Shown here one piece after another: positions 8,584 through 18,052 of a DNA stretch of 64,000 nt (within the stretch, counting starts at the first letter, position 1; each line of letters begins with the position of its first letter). This DNA is from HGM11525 sp036307445. Its GTDB lineage: Bacteria > Bacillota > Clostridia > UBA1381. The stretch lies in NCBI GenBank assembly GCA_036307445.1, contig JAXJXP010000037.1, forward strand, positions 1 through 64,000, in the 5' to 3' direction. Under the pieces are notes generated by a model. It ran no database searches and had not been told where the DNA came from. It saw nothing but the letters and a program-made list of their open reading frames with translations. Both the position numbers and the translations under genes were made by a program.

Positions 8584-10071
8584 ATGGCAGAAATAGTAGC
8601 ATTTGTACTTTACTTTGTTGCAATGCTTGGAATAGGAGTTTTCTTTTTCCTAAAGTCAACGGGTATTGATGAAAAGGATTATTTCCTTGGCGGACGTAAG
8701 ATGGGACCGTGGGTTACGGCAATGAGCGCTCAGGCATCGGATATGAGTGCGTGGCTTTTGATGGGACTTCCGGGAAGTATTCTTGCGTTTGGCTTGGGTC
8801 AGGCGTGGATTGGTATCGGTCTTGCAATCGGTACTGCTCTTAACTGGATATTTGTTGCAAAGAGACTTAGAAAGTTCTCGAGAGCGGCTGGTGATTCAAT
8901 TACGCTTCCTCAGTATCTTTCCAATCGTTTTGCAACGGCAAATCCGGCACTTAAGATTATCTGTGCAGTAGTATTTTTGGTAAGCTTCACACTTTATGTT
9001 GCATCGGCATTTTCTGCAGGGGCAAAGGTGTTTGCAGATTTATTCCCGGCACTCGGAATAGAAAGAGCAATGATTATATTTGCACTTATTATTCTTGTAT
9101 ACACATTCCTTGGCGGATTTAATGCAGTTTGCTGGACTGACTTTTTCCAGGGACTTTTAATGCTTGTGGCACTTCTTGCTGTTCCTGTTGTAGTTGCTGT
9201 AACACAGGAGCTTGATGCCGGTGCGCTTGCAACTATTACGGCAAACGGAACAGAATATCCCTTTGAAACAAACCTCTTTAACGCAAGCTGGAAGGAAATT
9301 GTTTCAGGTCTTGGTTGGGGATTGGGATACTTTGGTATGCCTCATATTCTTGTTCGTTTTATGAGTATCGAAAGGCCGAGTATGGTTAAAAAGAGTGCAA
9401 CTGTTGCTATTATCTGGGTTGTTATTACACTTTTTGCTGCTATTATGATTGCATATTTCGGCAGAATGGTAATAGGTGCTGAGCTTTTGGAAAAGGGCGC
9501 ACAGGAGCTTGTGTTTGTAACACTAGCAAGAAGACTTTTCCCCGCCTTTGTTGCAGGTCTTTTGCTTGCGGCTATAATTGCGGCATCAATGTCAACTGCT
9601 GACTCACAGCTTTTGGTAGCATCTTCATCATTCACAAGTGATATTTATAAGCCTATTATTAGAAAGAATGCTTCCGAAAAGGAAATTCTCTGGGTAGGAA
9701 GAATTGTAGTTATAATTGTATCTGTTGTAGCTTATTTCATTGCAAGCAGCAAGGGCTCAGGTGCTCAGGCGGTAATGAATATGGTATCAAATGCGTGGGC
9801 GCTTTTCGGCGCGGCATTCGGTCCTGTTGTTCTCTTGTCTTTGTTCTGGAAGAGATTTACATATAAGGGCGCTATTGCAGGTATCCTTGCAGGAGCAATT
9901 GTGGATATAGTATGGTTTATGTATTTTGCTGATACAGGCATCTATGAGCTTGTCCCTGCGTTTATAGTAGGCTTTGTGGCTTGTGTAGTTGTTTCTCTTA
10001 TTGACAAAACACCGTCAAATGAGGTTGTTGCGATTTTTGAAGCTGCTACCGATAACTCAATTGATGACTAA
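8584..10071 (+). CDS. putP: Sodium/proline symporter
   Basis: Sodium:solute symporter family membrane protein that imports proline with sodium. The 495 residues form about 13 hydrophobic segments; the family hallmarks DYFLGGRKMGPWVTAMSAQ and ASDMSAWLLMGLPG near the N-terminus and the sodium-site region MSTADSQLLVASSSFTSD near 340 match PutP closely. Start ATG follows AAAGGAGAAG. It is a single-gene unit with its own promoter and terminator. Proline is inferred from close PutP-like sequence; other substrates of the family cannot be fully excluded. Confidence 0.88.
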   Translation: MAEIVAFVLYFVAMLGIGVFFFLKSTGIDEKDYFLGGRKMGPWVTAMSAQASDMSAWLLMGLPGSILAFGLGQAWIGIGLAIGTALNWIFVAKRLRKFSRAAGDSITLPQYLSNRFATANPALKIICAVVFLVSFTLYVASAFSAGAKVFADLFPALGIERAMIIFALIILVYTFLGGFNAVCWTDFFQGLLMLVALLAVPVVVAVTQELDAGALATITANGTEYPFETNLFNASWKEIVSGLGWGLGYFGMPHILVRFMSIERPSMVKKSATVAIIWVVITLFAAIMIAYFGRMVIGAELLEKGAQELVFVTLARRLFPAFVAGLLLAAIIAASMSTADSQLLVASSSFTSDIYKPIIRKNASEKEILWVGRIVVIIVSVVAYFIASSKGSGAQAVMNMVSNAWALFGAAFGPVVLLSLFWKRFTYKGAIAGILAGAIVDIVWFMYFADTGIYELVPAFIVGFVACVVVSLIDKTPSNEVVAIFEAATDNSIDD

Positions 10072-10094
10072 AAACTTTGAATATAACTAAAACT

Positions 10095-10135
10095 AAGGGC
10101 ATACTGTTAATCGGTATGCCCTTGATAATTTGTGG
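10095..10135 (+). terminator. Terminator of putP
   Basis: AAGGGCATAC / GTATGCCCTT perfect hairpin with a 9-base loop and a T-rich tail. Confidence 0.8.
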
Positions 10136-10153
10136 TGATTAAGTGAGGAAATT

Positions 10154-10942
10154 ATGTTTAGACTTGTAAAAAATGGAAATCTGTGTTATTATAAAATAGA
10201 TTCATTTGAGAATACCGGCTTGGTTAAGCATTGCTTTACCACAAAGCACGGTGGAGTAAGTAGTGGCTGTTATGAAAGCCTTAACCTGAGAATGAACTGC
10301 GACGATAACAAAGATAACATATACGCAAATTACTGCATTATATGCAATGAGCTTGGTATTGATGTAAATAGTCTTGTACTTTCAAAACAGGTTCATAAGA
10401 CAGACGTTATTGATGTTACATCTGCCGATAAAGGTAACGGGATTGTTTTTGAAAACAAATACCAAAGTGCAGATGCACTTGTAACGAACGAAAAGAACGT
10501 GCCGCTTGTAACCTTTTTTGCCGATTGTGTGCCTGTGTTTCTCTTAGATACCAAAAAACAGGTGCTTGCACTTATCCATTCGGGCTGGAGAGGTACGGCA
10601 AACGGCATCGCGGCACTTACTGCAGAACATATGATGAAGCATTACGGCTCATCAGCAGAGGATATAATAGCGGCAATCGGACCGTCAATACGAAAGTGTC
10701 ATTTTGAAGTGGGCGAAGAGGTTGCGGTGGAATTTGATGAGAGGTTTATTGACCGTGCAAAAGAAAAGCCGTATGTCGATTTGCAGGGGTGCATCACAGA
10801 ACAATTGATAAATGTTGGTGTAAAACGAGAGAATATAACCGATAGCGGAATTTGTACCTGCTGCAGAAGCGATGAGTTTTATTCACACCGAACAAAGGGG
10901 GGTAAAAGAGGTACTATGGCGGCTATTGCTATGCTTATATAA
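10154..10942 (+). CDS. pgeF: YfiH family protein, peptidoglycan editing factor / polyphenol oxidase
   Basis: Member of the DUF152/YfiH family (PgeF in Escherichia coli), reported either to remove wrongly incorporated amino acids from peptidoglycan or to act on nucleosides. The 262 residues hold the family's metal and nucleophile motifs: QVHKTDV (about residue 79), FADCVPV (about 123), HSGWRGT (about 140) and the C-terminal CTCCRSDEFYSHR. ATG follows GTGAGGAAAT. It opens a tightly packed plus-strand run that continues to ispH. Biochemical role inferred from family only. Confidence 0.8.
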   Translation: MFRLVKNGNLCYYKIDSFENTGLVKHCFTTKHGGVSSGCYESLNLRMNCDDNKDNIYANYCIICNELGIDVNSLVLSKQVHKTDVIDVTSADKGNGIVFENKYQSADALVTNEKNVPLVTFFADCVPVFLLDTKKQVLALIHSGWRGTANGIAALTAEHMMKHYGSSAEDIIAAIGPSIRKCHFEVGEEVAVEFDERFIDRAKEKPYVDLQGCITEQLINVGVKRENITDSGICTCCRSDEFYSHRTKGGKRGTMAAIAMLI

Positions 10943-10950
10943 ATGAGGAG

Positions 10951-12468
10951 TTGAGTGTCATAAAAAGAGTATTAATCGCATTCTTGTGTGTTGTGTTTGT
11001 ATTGTCGCTTTTTGGCTGCAGGGGTAACCTAAAAAGCGGCGAGCTTATTATAGAGGAGGGGGCAAGTGAAATTAACCTTGCTGTTTTTGATATTGACACA
11101 TTAAATCCTGTACGAACAAAATCACAGTCTGTATCAGAGATGCTTTCGCTGATATATGAACCGCTGTTCACTTTTGACGAGAAGCTTAATCCTATACCGT
11201 GCCTTGCAAAAAGTGCGTTGGTATCCTCGGACGGTCTTAGTGTAAAGATTGTTCCTGAAACAGGAATTATGTGGCATAGCGGAACGTCATTTGTGGCTGA
11301 CGACATTGTATATACCGTCAATGAGATAAAGAACGGAGAATCTGTTTACAAGCATAATGTTAAAGCGATTGAGGAGATGGCAGTTGATACCGATGGCAGT
11401 GTTGTTATGACTCTTAGGGAACCGGTTATGAATATTGAGGGGCTTCTGTCCTTTCCGATTATCCGAAATGGCTCATCGGCAGAAATTGGTGAAATGCCTG
11501 ATGGAACGGGTGCATTTTCTGTAAAAGAAAAAAATGCTACATCAATACAACTGACAGCGAATAAATACCGAGAAAAAAGCTCTGTTTCAGCAGTTAATGT
11601 AAGTATAATGCGTAATGCTGCTGCTTGCCTTAATGCCTTTGAAGCCAACGAGCTTGATTTAATCACCTCTGCAGCTGTTGACCTCGGTGAGAAGACACCG
11701 GCAGGCGATATTGAAATACATCAGTACACATCTAACCGGATGACTTTCCTTGGATTTAACTGTGCTTTGGAGAAGTATAAGACACCGTACTTAAGACTTG
11801 CTATGAGTGGTATTATAGACCGTGAGAAGATAGTAGAAAAGGCACTTTTTGGAAGAGGTGCAGTGTGCCGGTTACCATTTAATCCGGTAAGCAGTATATA
11901 TACCGAAACAGACGGACCGGAAATTGATATAAGCGGTGCTTTTTCAAAGGCAGGATATACCAAAATTAATGGTATGTATTTATCAGAAACAGGAGAACAG
12001 GTAAAAGCTGATATACTTGTTTCGCAGGATAGCGCACGAAAGGTTTCGGTCGCACAAATGCTTGCCGAACAGCTCGAGGCTGAGGGTGTTGATGTATCTG
12101 TTACAGTAATTCCGTATGACAACTATTTAAGCCGTATTGACACAAAAGAATATGATATGTTTATCGGCGATGTTACAATGAGCGATAATCTTTGCCCTGA
12201 TTTTTTGACGGCGGATGGAAATTTTTTCGGGTATTTTGACCAGCAGATGTCCGATGCCGTGTATGCTATGAAGAGTGCGAAGGGAGATGCACTAAAAAAT
12301 GCTATGCTTGATTATGAGAGGGTATTTACCATAAATCCTCCTTTTGCACCGTTGTATTTTTCGAATGACGGAGTTGTGTATAAGAAAAACATTTCCGGCA
12401 TAACAGAGCCTAATTTTTATAATTGCCTGACAGGGTTGGATAAGATGTATTTAAAAGCGGTGAAATAA
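10951..12468 (+). CDS. ABC transporter substrate-binding lipoprotein, family 5 (peptide/nickel type)
   Basis: Solute-binding protein of the OppA/DppA type, anchored in the membrane by a lipid on C23 (lipobox SLFGC after a hydrophobic signal). The body shows the family 5 pattern, LNPVRTKSQSVSEMLSLIYEPL near the mature N-terminus and later DLGEKTPAGDIEI and YDNYLSRIDTKEYDMFIGD. No permease or ATPase gene is adjacent, so it is an orphan that must use another transporter or act as a sensor. The start is unclear: TTG at 10951 is the only in-frame start close to GAGGAG (10945-10950), but the spacing is almost zero. Confidence 0.8.
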   Translation: MSVIKRVLIAFLCVVFVLSLFGCRGNLKSGELIIEEGASEINLAVFDIDTLNPVRTKSQSVSEMLSLIYEPLFTFDEKLNPIPCLAKSALVSSDGLSVKIVPETGIMWHSGTSFVADDIVYTVNEIKNGESVYKHNVKAIEEMAVDTDGSVVMTLREPVMNIEGLLSFPIIRNGSSAEIGEMPDGTGAFSVKEKNATSIQLTANKYREKSSVSAVNVSIMRNAAACLNAFEANELDLITSAAVDLGEKTPAGDIEIHQYTSNRMTFLGFNCALEKYKTPYLRLAMSGIIDREKIVEKALFGRGAVCRLPFNPVSSIYTETDGPEIDISGAFSKAGYTKINGMYLSETGEQVKADILVSQDSARKVSVAQMLAEQLEAEGVDVSVTVIPYDNYLSRIDTKEYDMFIGDVTMSDNLCPDFLTADGNFFGYFDQQMSDAVYAMKSAKGDALKNAMLDYERVFTINPPFAPLYFSNDGVVYKKNISGITEPNFYNCLTGLDKMYLKAVK

Positions 12469-12491
12469 GCTCTATCAGATTGGAGATTGCT

Positions 12492-13715
12492 ATGGAAGAA
12501 AGACACGTTGTTATAATTGGTGCAGGAGCGGCAGGGCTTGTTGCGGCATATGCACTTAAAGACAGAGTGGAAAAGGTTACGATTATTGAGCGCAACAGCT
12601 TGCCTGCACGAAAGGTCAGGATAACGGGTAAGGGCAGATGTAATATTACCAATATAGCTGACACAGAAGAGTTTATGGATAATATTACTAGGAACAAGCG
12701 TTTTATGTACAGTGCATTCAGTAAGTTCTCGAATTATGACGTAATGGCTCTTATGGAGGATATGGGAGTTGCAACTAAGGTTGAACGAGGGGGGAGAGTA
12801 TTTCCGGAATCGGACAGCGCAAAGGACGTTGCTGAAGCACTTGTAAAAGCGGCTTCGGGTAAAAATGTAAGCTTTGTTACTGAACGTGCGATTGAGATTG
12901 AAATATCAGACAATAGGGTGTCGGCGGTAAGAACAGAGAAAGGCAGGATAGAGTGTGATAGCATTATTCTCGCAACCGGCGGCAAATCATATCCGCTAAC
13001 CGGCTCGGACGGCTCAGGTTACCGCTTGGCAAAAAAACTCGGACATACTGTTATCCCGCCAAAACCATCGTTAATTCCACTTGTGACAGAGGAAAAGTGG
13101 GTTTCTGAGTTAATGGGGCTTTCGCTTAAAAATATTGCGTTTTCGGTGTTTTTGGGTGAAAAAAAAGTGTATTCCGATTTTGGAGAGATGCTTTTTACAC
13201 ATTTCGGTATCTCAGGCCCCGTGGTGCTTTCGGCGTCAGCACATCTTGATGATGTGGGTGAAAGAGAATACAGGGCAGAAATTGATTTAAAGCCTGCGTT
13301 GGACGAAAAGCAGTTGGACATCAGGATATTAAGAGACTTTGAAGCTGCTGGTAAAAAGCATTTGATAAATGCCCTTGATAAACTATTGCCAAAAGCTCTT
13401 ATTCCTGTTATAATTGAATTATCAGACATTCCTGCACATACCGAGGTTACGTCTGTTACAAGAGAGCAGAGGTTGAGGCTGGGGAGAACTATAAAAAAGC
13501 TTGGTCTTAAAATTACGGGAACAAGACCGATAGATGAAGCGATTGTAACAAAGGGTGGCATAAGTTGCAGCGAGATAAACCCGTCAACGATGGAATCAAA
13601 GATAGTTGGTGGACTATATTTTGCAGGAGAAGTCATTGATGTAGATGCTTATACAGGCGGATTTAATCTGCAGATTGCCTTTTCAACGGGTTATCTGGCA
13701 GGAAACAATGCCTGA
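12492..13715 (+). CDS. HI0933/YhiN family flavoprotein (NAD(P)/FAD-dependent oxidoreductase)
   Basis: Rossmann-fold flavoprotein of unknown physiological substrate. The FAD-binding GAGAAGLVAAYAL follows HVVIIG at the N-terminus, a second dinucleotide motif IILATGGKSYPLTGSDGSGY lies near 155-175, and the C-terminal GGLYFAGEVIDVDAYTGGFN is the family signature. The TTG at 12480 is in frame, but GGAG six bases before the ATG at 12492 makes that the likely start (407 residues). It sits between the lipoprotein gene and the hutP-like gene in the same run. Confidence 0.85.
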   Translation: MEERHVVIIGAGAAGLVAAYALKDRVEKVTIIERNSLPARKVRITGKGRCNITNIADTEEFMDNITRNKRFMYSAFSKFSNYDVMALMEDMGVATKVERGGRVFPESDSAKDVAEALVKAASGKNVSFVTERAIEIEISDNRVSAVRTEKGRIECDSIILATGGKSYPLTGSDGSGYRLAKKLGHTVIPPKPSLIPLVTEEKWVSELMGLSLKNIAFSVFLGEKKVYSDFGEMLFTHFGISGPVVLSASAHLDDVGEREYRAEIDLKPALDEKQLDIRILRDFEAAGKKHLINALDKLLPKALIPVIIELSDIPAHTEVTSVTREQRLRLGRTIKKLGLKITGTRPIDEAIVTKGGISCSEINPSTMESKIVGGLYFAGEVIDVDAYTGGFNLQIAFSTGYLAGNNA

Positions 13716-13730
13716 TGAAAGGATAAAATT

Positions 13731-14144
13731 ATGACAGAAATCGGAAGTAAAGAAATCACTGCTGCTGCGGTTAAATTGGCTGTAACAGCCGATAGGACCG
13801 AAGAACAGCTGATGAAGGAAATGCTTAATGATAACGGCATCAGGAGTGTTGCAATAGACTACGGTGGCGATTTTATGACTGCAATTCCTAAAATACTCGA
13901 GCGTGCAGTAGTTGCAGCAAAGCGTGAGGGGGTTATAGGATCAACCCACGCAGAAGAGGGTGCTGTTGCAGGTGCGGCTCACGAGGCGGTAAACCAGATT
14001 GCATCAAAGGCTCTGGGCTTAAACCTTGGCGGAAAGATTGCTATTGCAAGATACGGCACGCACATTGCAGTTTGCGTATTCTTTGCAGTAGGGCTTCTGA
14101 ATTTGAACGATGTTGCTATGGGTGTGGCTCACAGAGCCGTATAG
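13731..14144 (+). CDS. HutP family protein
   Basis: Short (137 residues) Clostridia-type protein assigned to the HutP family, whose Bacillus member is an RNA-binding antiterminator needing histidine and Mg2+. Visible family-like features are IDYGGDFMTAIPKILERAV, VIGSTHAEEGAVAGAAHEAV with candidate metal-binding histidines, and a C-terminal GVAHRAV. No hut genes are near; the partners are aroH and cmk. An RNA-binding regulatory role is therefore only an inference from the family name. ATG is preceded by AAAGGA. Confidence 0.7.
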   Translation: MTEIGSKEITAAAVKLAVTADRTEEQLMKEMLNDNGIRSVAIDYGGDFMTAIPKILERAVVAAKREGVIGSTHAEEGAVAGAAHEAVNQIASKALGLNLGGKIAIARYGTHIAVCVFFAVGLLNLNDVAMGVAHRAV

Positions 14145-14158
14145 AAGGAGAGATTATA

Positions 14159-14518
14159 ATGGTAAGAGCATTCAGAGGTGCGATAACAGTAGAAAACAAC
14201 GATGTTGCAGAAATACTTTCTGCAACTGGTGAGCTTTATGATAAAATAATAGCTGAAAACGGACTTAACAAAGAGGATTTTGTATGTATATTCTTTTCTC
14301 TTACACCAGATTTGGACAAGGTATTTCCTGCAAGAGCGGTGAGGGAAAAGGGTGTAACAAATGTGCCTCTTATGTGTATGGCGGAAATTCCGGTAGATGG
14401 TGCGTTGGAAAAGTGTCTCAGAATACTCATCTTGTCTAACAGCGAAAAGTCAAATGACGAAATCAAACATATCTATTTAAAAAATGCGGTCAGGCTACGT
14501 CCAGACCTTGTGAAATGA
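14159..14518 (+). CDS. aroH: Chorismate mutase, AroH class
   Basis: Converts chorismate to prephenate for phenylalanine and tyrosine synthesis. The 119-residue protein has the monofunctional AroH fold pattern: MVRAFRGAITVENND at the start, FSLTPDLDKVFPARAVRE in the middle, and VPLMCMAEIPVDGALEKCLRI near the end, with active-site Arg and Glu positions retained. The longer reading frame from 14072 overlaps the preceding gene; AGAAGGAGAG before the ATG at 14159 decides the start. Confidence 0.9.
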   Translation: MVRAFRGAITVENNDVAEILSATGELYDKIIAENGLNKEDFVCIFFSLTPDLDKVFPARAVREKGVTNVPLMCMAEIPVDGALEKCLRILILSNSEKSNDEIKHIYLKNAVRLRPDLVK

Positions 14519-14526
14519 GGATAATT

Positions 14527-15195
14527 ATGAAAAAGTTTAATGTTGCAATAGACGGACCTGCAGGTGCAGGAAAAAGCTCAATATCAAAGGCTGTTGCCAA
14601 AAAGCTCGGCTGTATTTATGTTGATACAGGTGCAATGTACCGTGCGTGTGCTTTGTATGCAATTGAGAATAATATTCCTATAACTGCCGAAGGTCTTGAG
14701 AATGAGCTTGACAAGATTAAAATAGGCATAAAATATGCAGAAGACGGACAGAGAATTTTTTTGGGCGGTACAGATGTATCAGGTCGTATAAGAGAGCCTG
14801 ATGTAAGTATTGGTGCATCTGACATTGCGGTTATCCCTGCGGTGAGATTAAAGCTTGTTGAAATGCAGAGAGAGCTGGCTAAAACTAACAATGTGGTTAT
14901 GGACGGACGTGATATAGGTACATATGTTCTTCCCGACGCAGAGGTTAAAATATTTCTTACTGCATCTGTTGATGAACGTGCAAGACGCAGAGTTCTTGAA
15001 ATGGAGCAAAAGGGGCAAAAAGCTGATTTTGAAACGGTAAAAAAGGATATGGCATACCGTGATAAAAACGATTCGGAGCGTGAATTTGCACCGCTAAAAC
15101 AGGCGGAGGATGCAGTGCTTCTGGATACAACAGAGCTTACGTTTGAGGAGGTTGTGGCGGCTGTTACCGATATTATAGCGAAGGTAGTAGATTAA
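14527..15195 (+). CDS. cmk: Cytidylate kinase
   Basis: Phosphorylates CMP and dCMP with ATP. The 222-residue protein has the P-loop GPAGAGKSS at 9-17, the substrate motif VDTGAMYRA, the LID-type MDGRDIGTYVLPDAEVKIFLTA region (two parts, about 125-147) and the C-terminal RDKNDSERE. An ATG at 14515 overlaps the aroH stop, but GAGG at 14517-14520 is correctly spaced for the ATG at 14527. The gene order aroH-cmk-plsC-ispH is common in Clostridia. Confidence 0.93.
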   Translation: MKKFNVAIDGPAGAGKSSISKAVAKKLGCIYVDTGAMYRACALYAIENNIPITAEGLENELDKIKIGIKYAEDGQRIFLGGTDVSGRIREPDVSIGASDIAVIPAVRLKLVEMQRELAKTNNVVMDGRDIGTYVLPDAEVKIFLTASVDERARRRVLEMEQKGQKADFETVKKDMAYRDKNDSEREFAPLKQAEDAVLLDTTELTFEEVVAAVTDIIAKVVD

Positions 15196-15205
15196 GGAGA
15201 ATTAT

Positions 15206-15799
15206 ATGTTGTTTTACAGACTTGCGATATTGTTCTGTCGTATGGTGATGCTCTTTAAATGCAGAATAAGGTCAAAGGGCAGAGAAAATGTTCCATTAAG
15301 TGGTGGGTTTGTACTGGCACTTAATCACCGTACCAATTATGATGTATTGCTCGCGGGCATAACCTGTCCGAGACCTCTTAGATATATGGCTAAGGCAGAG
15401 CTTTTTAAGAATAAGTTTTTTTCATGGCTTATAACAAAGTGCGGAGCTTTTCCGGTAAACCGTGGGAAAGGCGATATTGGTGCGATAAAAAGTGCACTCG
15501 AAAAGCTTAAAAATAATGAAGCTGTCCTTATGTTTCCGGAAGGAAAACGTGTCAAAAGCTTAGAGGAAGAGAAAAATACAAGAGCAAAGCCGGGTGCAGT
15601 TATGATTGCGATAAGGGCACAGGTTCCGATAGTTCCTGCCTATATAAGCGGAAAATTCGGTTTTTTGCGAAAGATAACAATATCTTACGGGAAGCCGATT
15701 TATTATACCGAATATGCAGGTGAAAAGCAGTCGGTTGATACCTTGCAGGAGCTAAGTGATGAAATGATGAAAGAAATACGTTCTTTAAGGATAGTTTGA
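15206..15799 (+). CDS. plsC: 1-acyl-sn-glycerol-3-phosphate acyltransferase
   Basis: Adds the second acyl chain to lysophosphatidic acid to make phosphatidic acid at the membrane. The 197 residues show the acyltransferase motifs: block I NHRTNYD (about 38-44, the NHX4D motif), block III FPEGKR near 111 in place of the usual FPEGTR, and block IV VPIVPAYI. It starts 10 bases after cmk and ends 1 base before ispH, so it is translated in the same operon. Confidence 0.9.
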   Translation: MLFYRLAILFCRMVMLFKCRIRSKGRENVPLSGGFVLALNHRTNYDVLLAGITCPRPLRYMAKAELFKNKFFSWLITKCGAFPVNRGKGDIGAIKSALEKLKNNEAVLMFPEGKRVKSLEEEKNTRAKPGAVMIAIRAQVPIVPAYISGKFGFLRKITISYGKPIYYTEYAGEKQSVDTLQELSDEMMKEIRSLRIV

Positions 15800-15800
15800 T

Positions 15801-17879
15801 ATGAGTATAAAAATTGCAAAAACAGCAGGCTTCTGCTATGGAGTCAAACGTGCGGTTGATGAGGTTTATAGACGTGTTGACGCCGGTGAGAAAATAGGTG
15901 TTTTGGGTGAGCTTATCCATAACGAAAATGTTATATCGGATATGCAGAGCCGTGGAGTGGTCTTCTATGATACAATAGATGATGCCAAGAAGGATAGAAC
16001 ACTTATCATCAGAACTCACGGTGTAAAAAAGGCTATTATAGACAAAGCAGAATCGATGGGGATAGAATATGTCAATCTTACCTGTCCGTTTGTTTCCAAA
16101 ATACACAAAATCGTAAATGAGCATCATCAAAACGGCTATAAAATTGTAATAGTAGGCGACGAAAATCACCCTGAAGTAATTGGTATAAATGGTTGGTGTG
16201 AAGACGATGCTTATATCACATATGACAAAAACAGCGAATTTCCGGCAGAATTTGCCGAAAAAGACGTTTGCGTTGTAGCACAAACCACAATAAACAAAGA
16301 AATATTTGTTAAAATCGTACAAAATATTAAAAACACTTGCAAAAGTGTGGTGGTTTTTGATACAATATGTAGTGCGACTAAGGATAGGCAGTCGGAGGCG
16401 GCAGCTCTTTCGGCAGAGAGCGATGTTATGTTTGTAGTTGGCGGCAAAAAAAGCTCCAATACGGCCAAGCTTTTTGAAATAGCCAAAGCGAACTGTCCGG
16501 TGGCTTTCTTTATCGAAACGTCGGCAGATATACCTGCCGGTGTGCAATATAAAAATAAAAAGATAGGTATTACGGCGGGTGCATCTACACCCGGATGTAT
16601 TATCGAGGAGGTTTTTACAACGATGGACGAAAAAATGACAAACGAAGAGTCTTTTGCTGAGCTCTTTGCTCAATCTGAAAGCAAGACCCTGCACAACGGA
16701 GACATTGTTGATGCAACAGTAGTCGAAATTCGCAATAACGAGGTTATCGTTGACCTTGGCGGATTTAAGTACAACGGTCAGTTGGCTGCCGACCAGCTGA
16801 GTGATGACCCGTATGCAAAGGTTACAGATCTGGTAAAGCCCGGCGAGGAGATTAAGGTTTACGTAGTTGGTGTCAACGACGCTGAGGGTAAGGTTGTTCT
16901 CTCAAGGAAAAAGCTTATCGCTATGGAAAGCTGGAACAATATGAAGGAGGCCTTTGAGAACAAGGAAATTCTTGACGGTAAGATTATCAAAGCTGTCAAG
17001 GGCGGCGTAATTGCACTTGTAAACCAGACTCAGGTGTTTGTTCCTGCAAGACATGCTGCTTTGAGATTTGTTCAGGATCTCGACACTCTTCTTAACACAG
17101 AAGTAAGACTTAAGCTTATTGATATGGATGAGCGTAAAAAGCGTTTTGTAGGCTCTGTTCGTGCCGTACTCGAGGAGGAAAGAAAGGTTGTTGAGGATGC
17201 TTTCTGGTCAGCTGCAGAGGTTGGCAAGGAGTATACCGGTGCAGTTAAGTCTCTTACAAGCTTTGGTGCATTTGTTGACCTTGGCGGCGTAGACGGGCTT
17301 GTGCACATTTCAGAGCTTTCATGGAGCAAAATTAAGCACCCCTCAGAGGTTGTTAAGGAAGGCGATGTAGTAACTGTTTATATCAAGGACCTTAACGCAG
17401 AAACTAAGAAAATCTCACTCGGATATAAGAAGGCTGAGGATAATCCCTGGGTTATCGCTAAGGCAAAGTACAATGAGGGCGATGTTGTTAAGGCAAAGGT
17501 AGTAAGAATTATGCCGTTCGGTGCATTCTGCGAGCTTATGCCTAACGTTGACGGTCTTATTCATATTTCACAGATTGCTGACAGAAGAATTGGCAAGCCT
17601 GAGGATGTACTTACAATTGGAGACGAAGTAGAAGCTAAGATTACTGCTATCGATTGGGATGCTAACAAAATCAGCCTTTCAATCAGAGCTTTGATTGCTC
17701 CTCCTGCTCCCGAAAAGAAGGAAGAAGTTGCAGAGGAAGTAGCTCCTGTTGTTGAAGATGTAGAGGATGCTCCTGTTGATATCGAAAAGTATATCGCAGA
17801 GAATCCTGCTGATGAGGAAGTGGCTGAAGAGGTTGCTCCTGCAGAAGAAGTAGCGGAAGAAGCTGCTGACGCTGAATAA
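15801..17879 (+). CDS. ispH: Bifunctional IspH (HMBPP reductase) fused to S1 RNA-binding domains
   Basis: The N-terminal 280 residues are 4-hydroxy-3-methylbut-2-enyl diphosphate reductase, the last step of the MEP isoprenoid pathway, with the three iron-sulfur cysteines C12 (GFCYGV), C95 (LTCPF) and C190 (DTICSATKDRQ). From about residue 300 come four S1 OB-fold domains, for example VGKEYTGAVKSLTSFGAFVD, as in ribosomal protein S1. A tail rich in Glu, Ala and Val (about 630-692) closes the protein. The fusion is known from Clostridia. No internal break is visible, so it is one long chain. Confidence 0.95.
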   Translation: MSIKIAKTAGFCYGVKRAVDEVYRRVDAGEKIGVLGELIHNENVISDMQSRGVVFYDTIDDAKKDRTLIIRTHGVKKAIIDKAESMGIEYVNLTCPFVSKIHKIVNEHHQNGYKIVIVGDENHPEVIGINGWCEDDAYITYDKNSEFPAEFAEKDVCVVAQTTINKEIFVKIVQNIKNTCKSVVVFDTICSATKDRQSEAAALSAESDVMFVVGGKKSSNTAKLFEIAKANCPVAFFIETSADIPAGVQYKNKKIGITAGASTPGCIIEEVFTTMDEKMTNEESFAELFAQSESKTLHNGDIVDATVVEIRNNEVIVDLGGFKYNGQLAADQLSDDPYAKVTDLVKPGEEIKVYVVGVNDAEGKVVLSRKKLIAMESWNNMKEAFENKEILDGKIIKAVKGGVIALVNQTQVFVPARHAALRFVQDLDTLLNTEVRLKLIDMDERKKRFVGSVRAVLEEERKVVEDAFWSAAEVGKEYTGAVKSLTSFGAFVDLGGVDGLVHISELSWSKIKHPSEVVKEGDVVTVYIKDLNAETKKISLGYKKAEDNPWVIAKAKYNEGDVVKAKVVRIMPFGAFCELMPNVDGLIHISQIADRRIGKPEDVLTIGDEVEAKITAIDWDANKISLSIRALIAPPAPEKKEEVAEEVAPVVEDVEDAPVDIEKYIAENPADEEVAEEVAPAEEVAEEAADAE

Positions 17880-17901
17880 TTTTATAAAACTTAATAATGT
17901 T

Positions 17902-17985
17902 TCAGGGGAGCTGGTAATGCCCGGCTGAGAGGAAGTATGTAGCTTCGACCCTTTAACCTGATTTGGATAATGCCAACGTAGGAAG
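17902..17985 (+). ncRNA. TPP riboswitch (THI box)
   Basis: The conserved pieces occur in order: GGGGAGC-like P1/P2 start, CTGAGAGG, then GACCCTTTAACCTGATTTGG and TGCCAACGTAGGAA. It binds thiamine pyrophosphate. A terminator hairpin follows at 18003, so it probably stops transcription of the thiamine operon when TPP is plentiful. Confidence 0.93.
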
Positions 17986-18002
17986 AATTATAAAGCTTTT
18001 TA

Positions 18003-18034
18003 GGAGTTACCAAATGGGTAACTCCGTTTTTTTC
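18003..18034 (+). terminator. Riboswitch-controlled terminator
   Basis: GGAGTTACC / GGTAACTCC hairpin followed by GTTTTTTTC, between the TPP aptamer and the cytX start. Confidence 0.85.
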
Positions 18035-18052
18035 TTCCGGAAAGGAAATTGT

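Noticed and set aside
15600..16694. 364-codon minus-strand frame
   Set aside because: It is antisense to plsC and ispH, has biased Cys/Tyr/Phe composition and no family resemblance.
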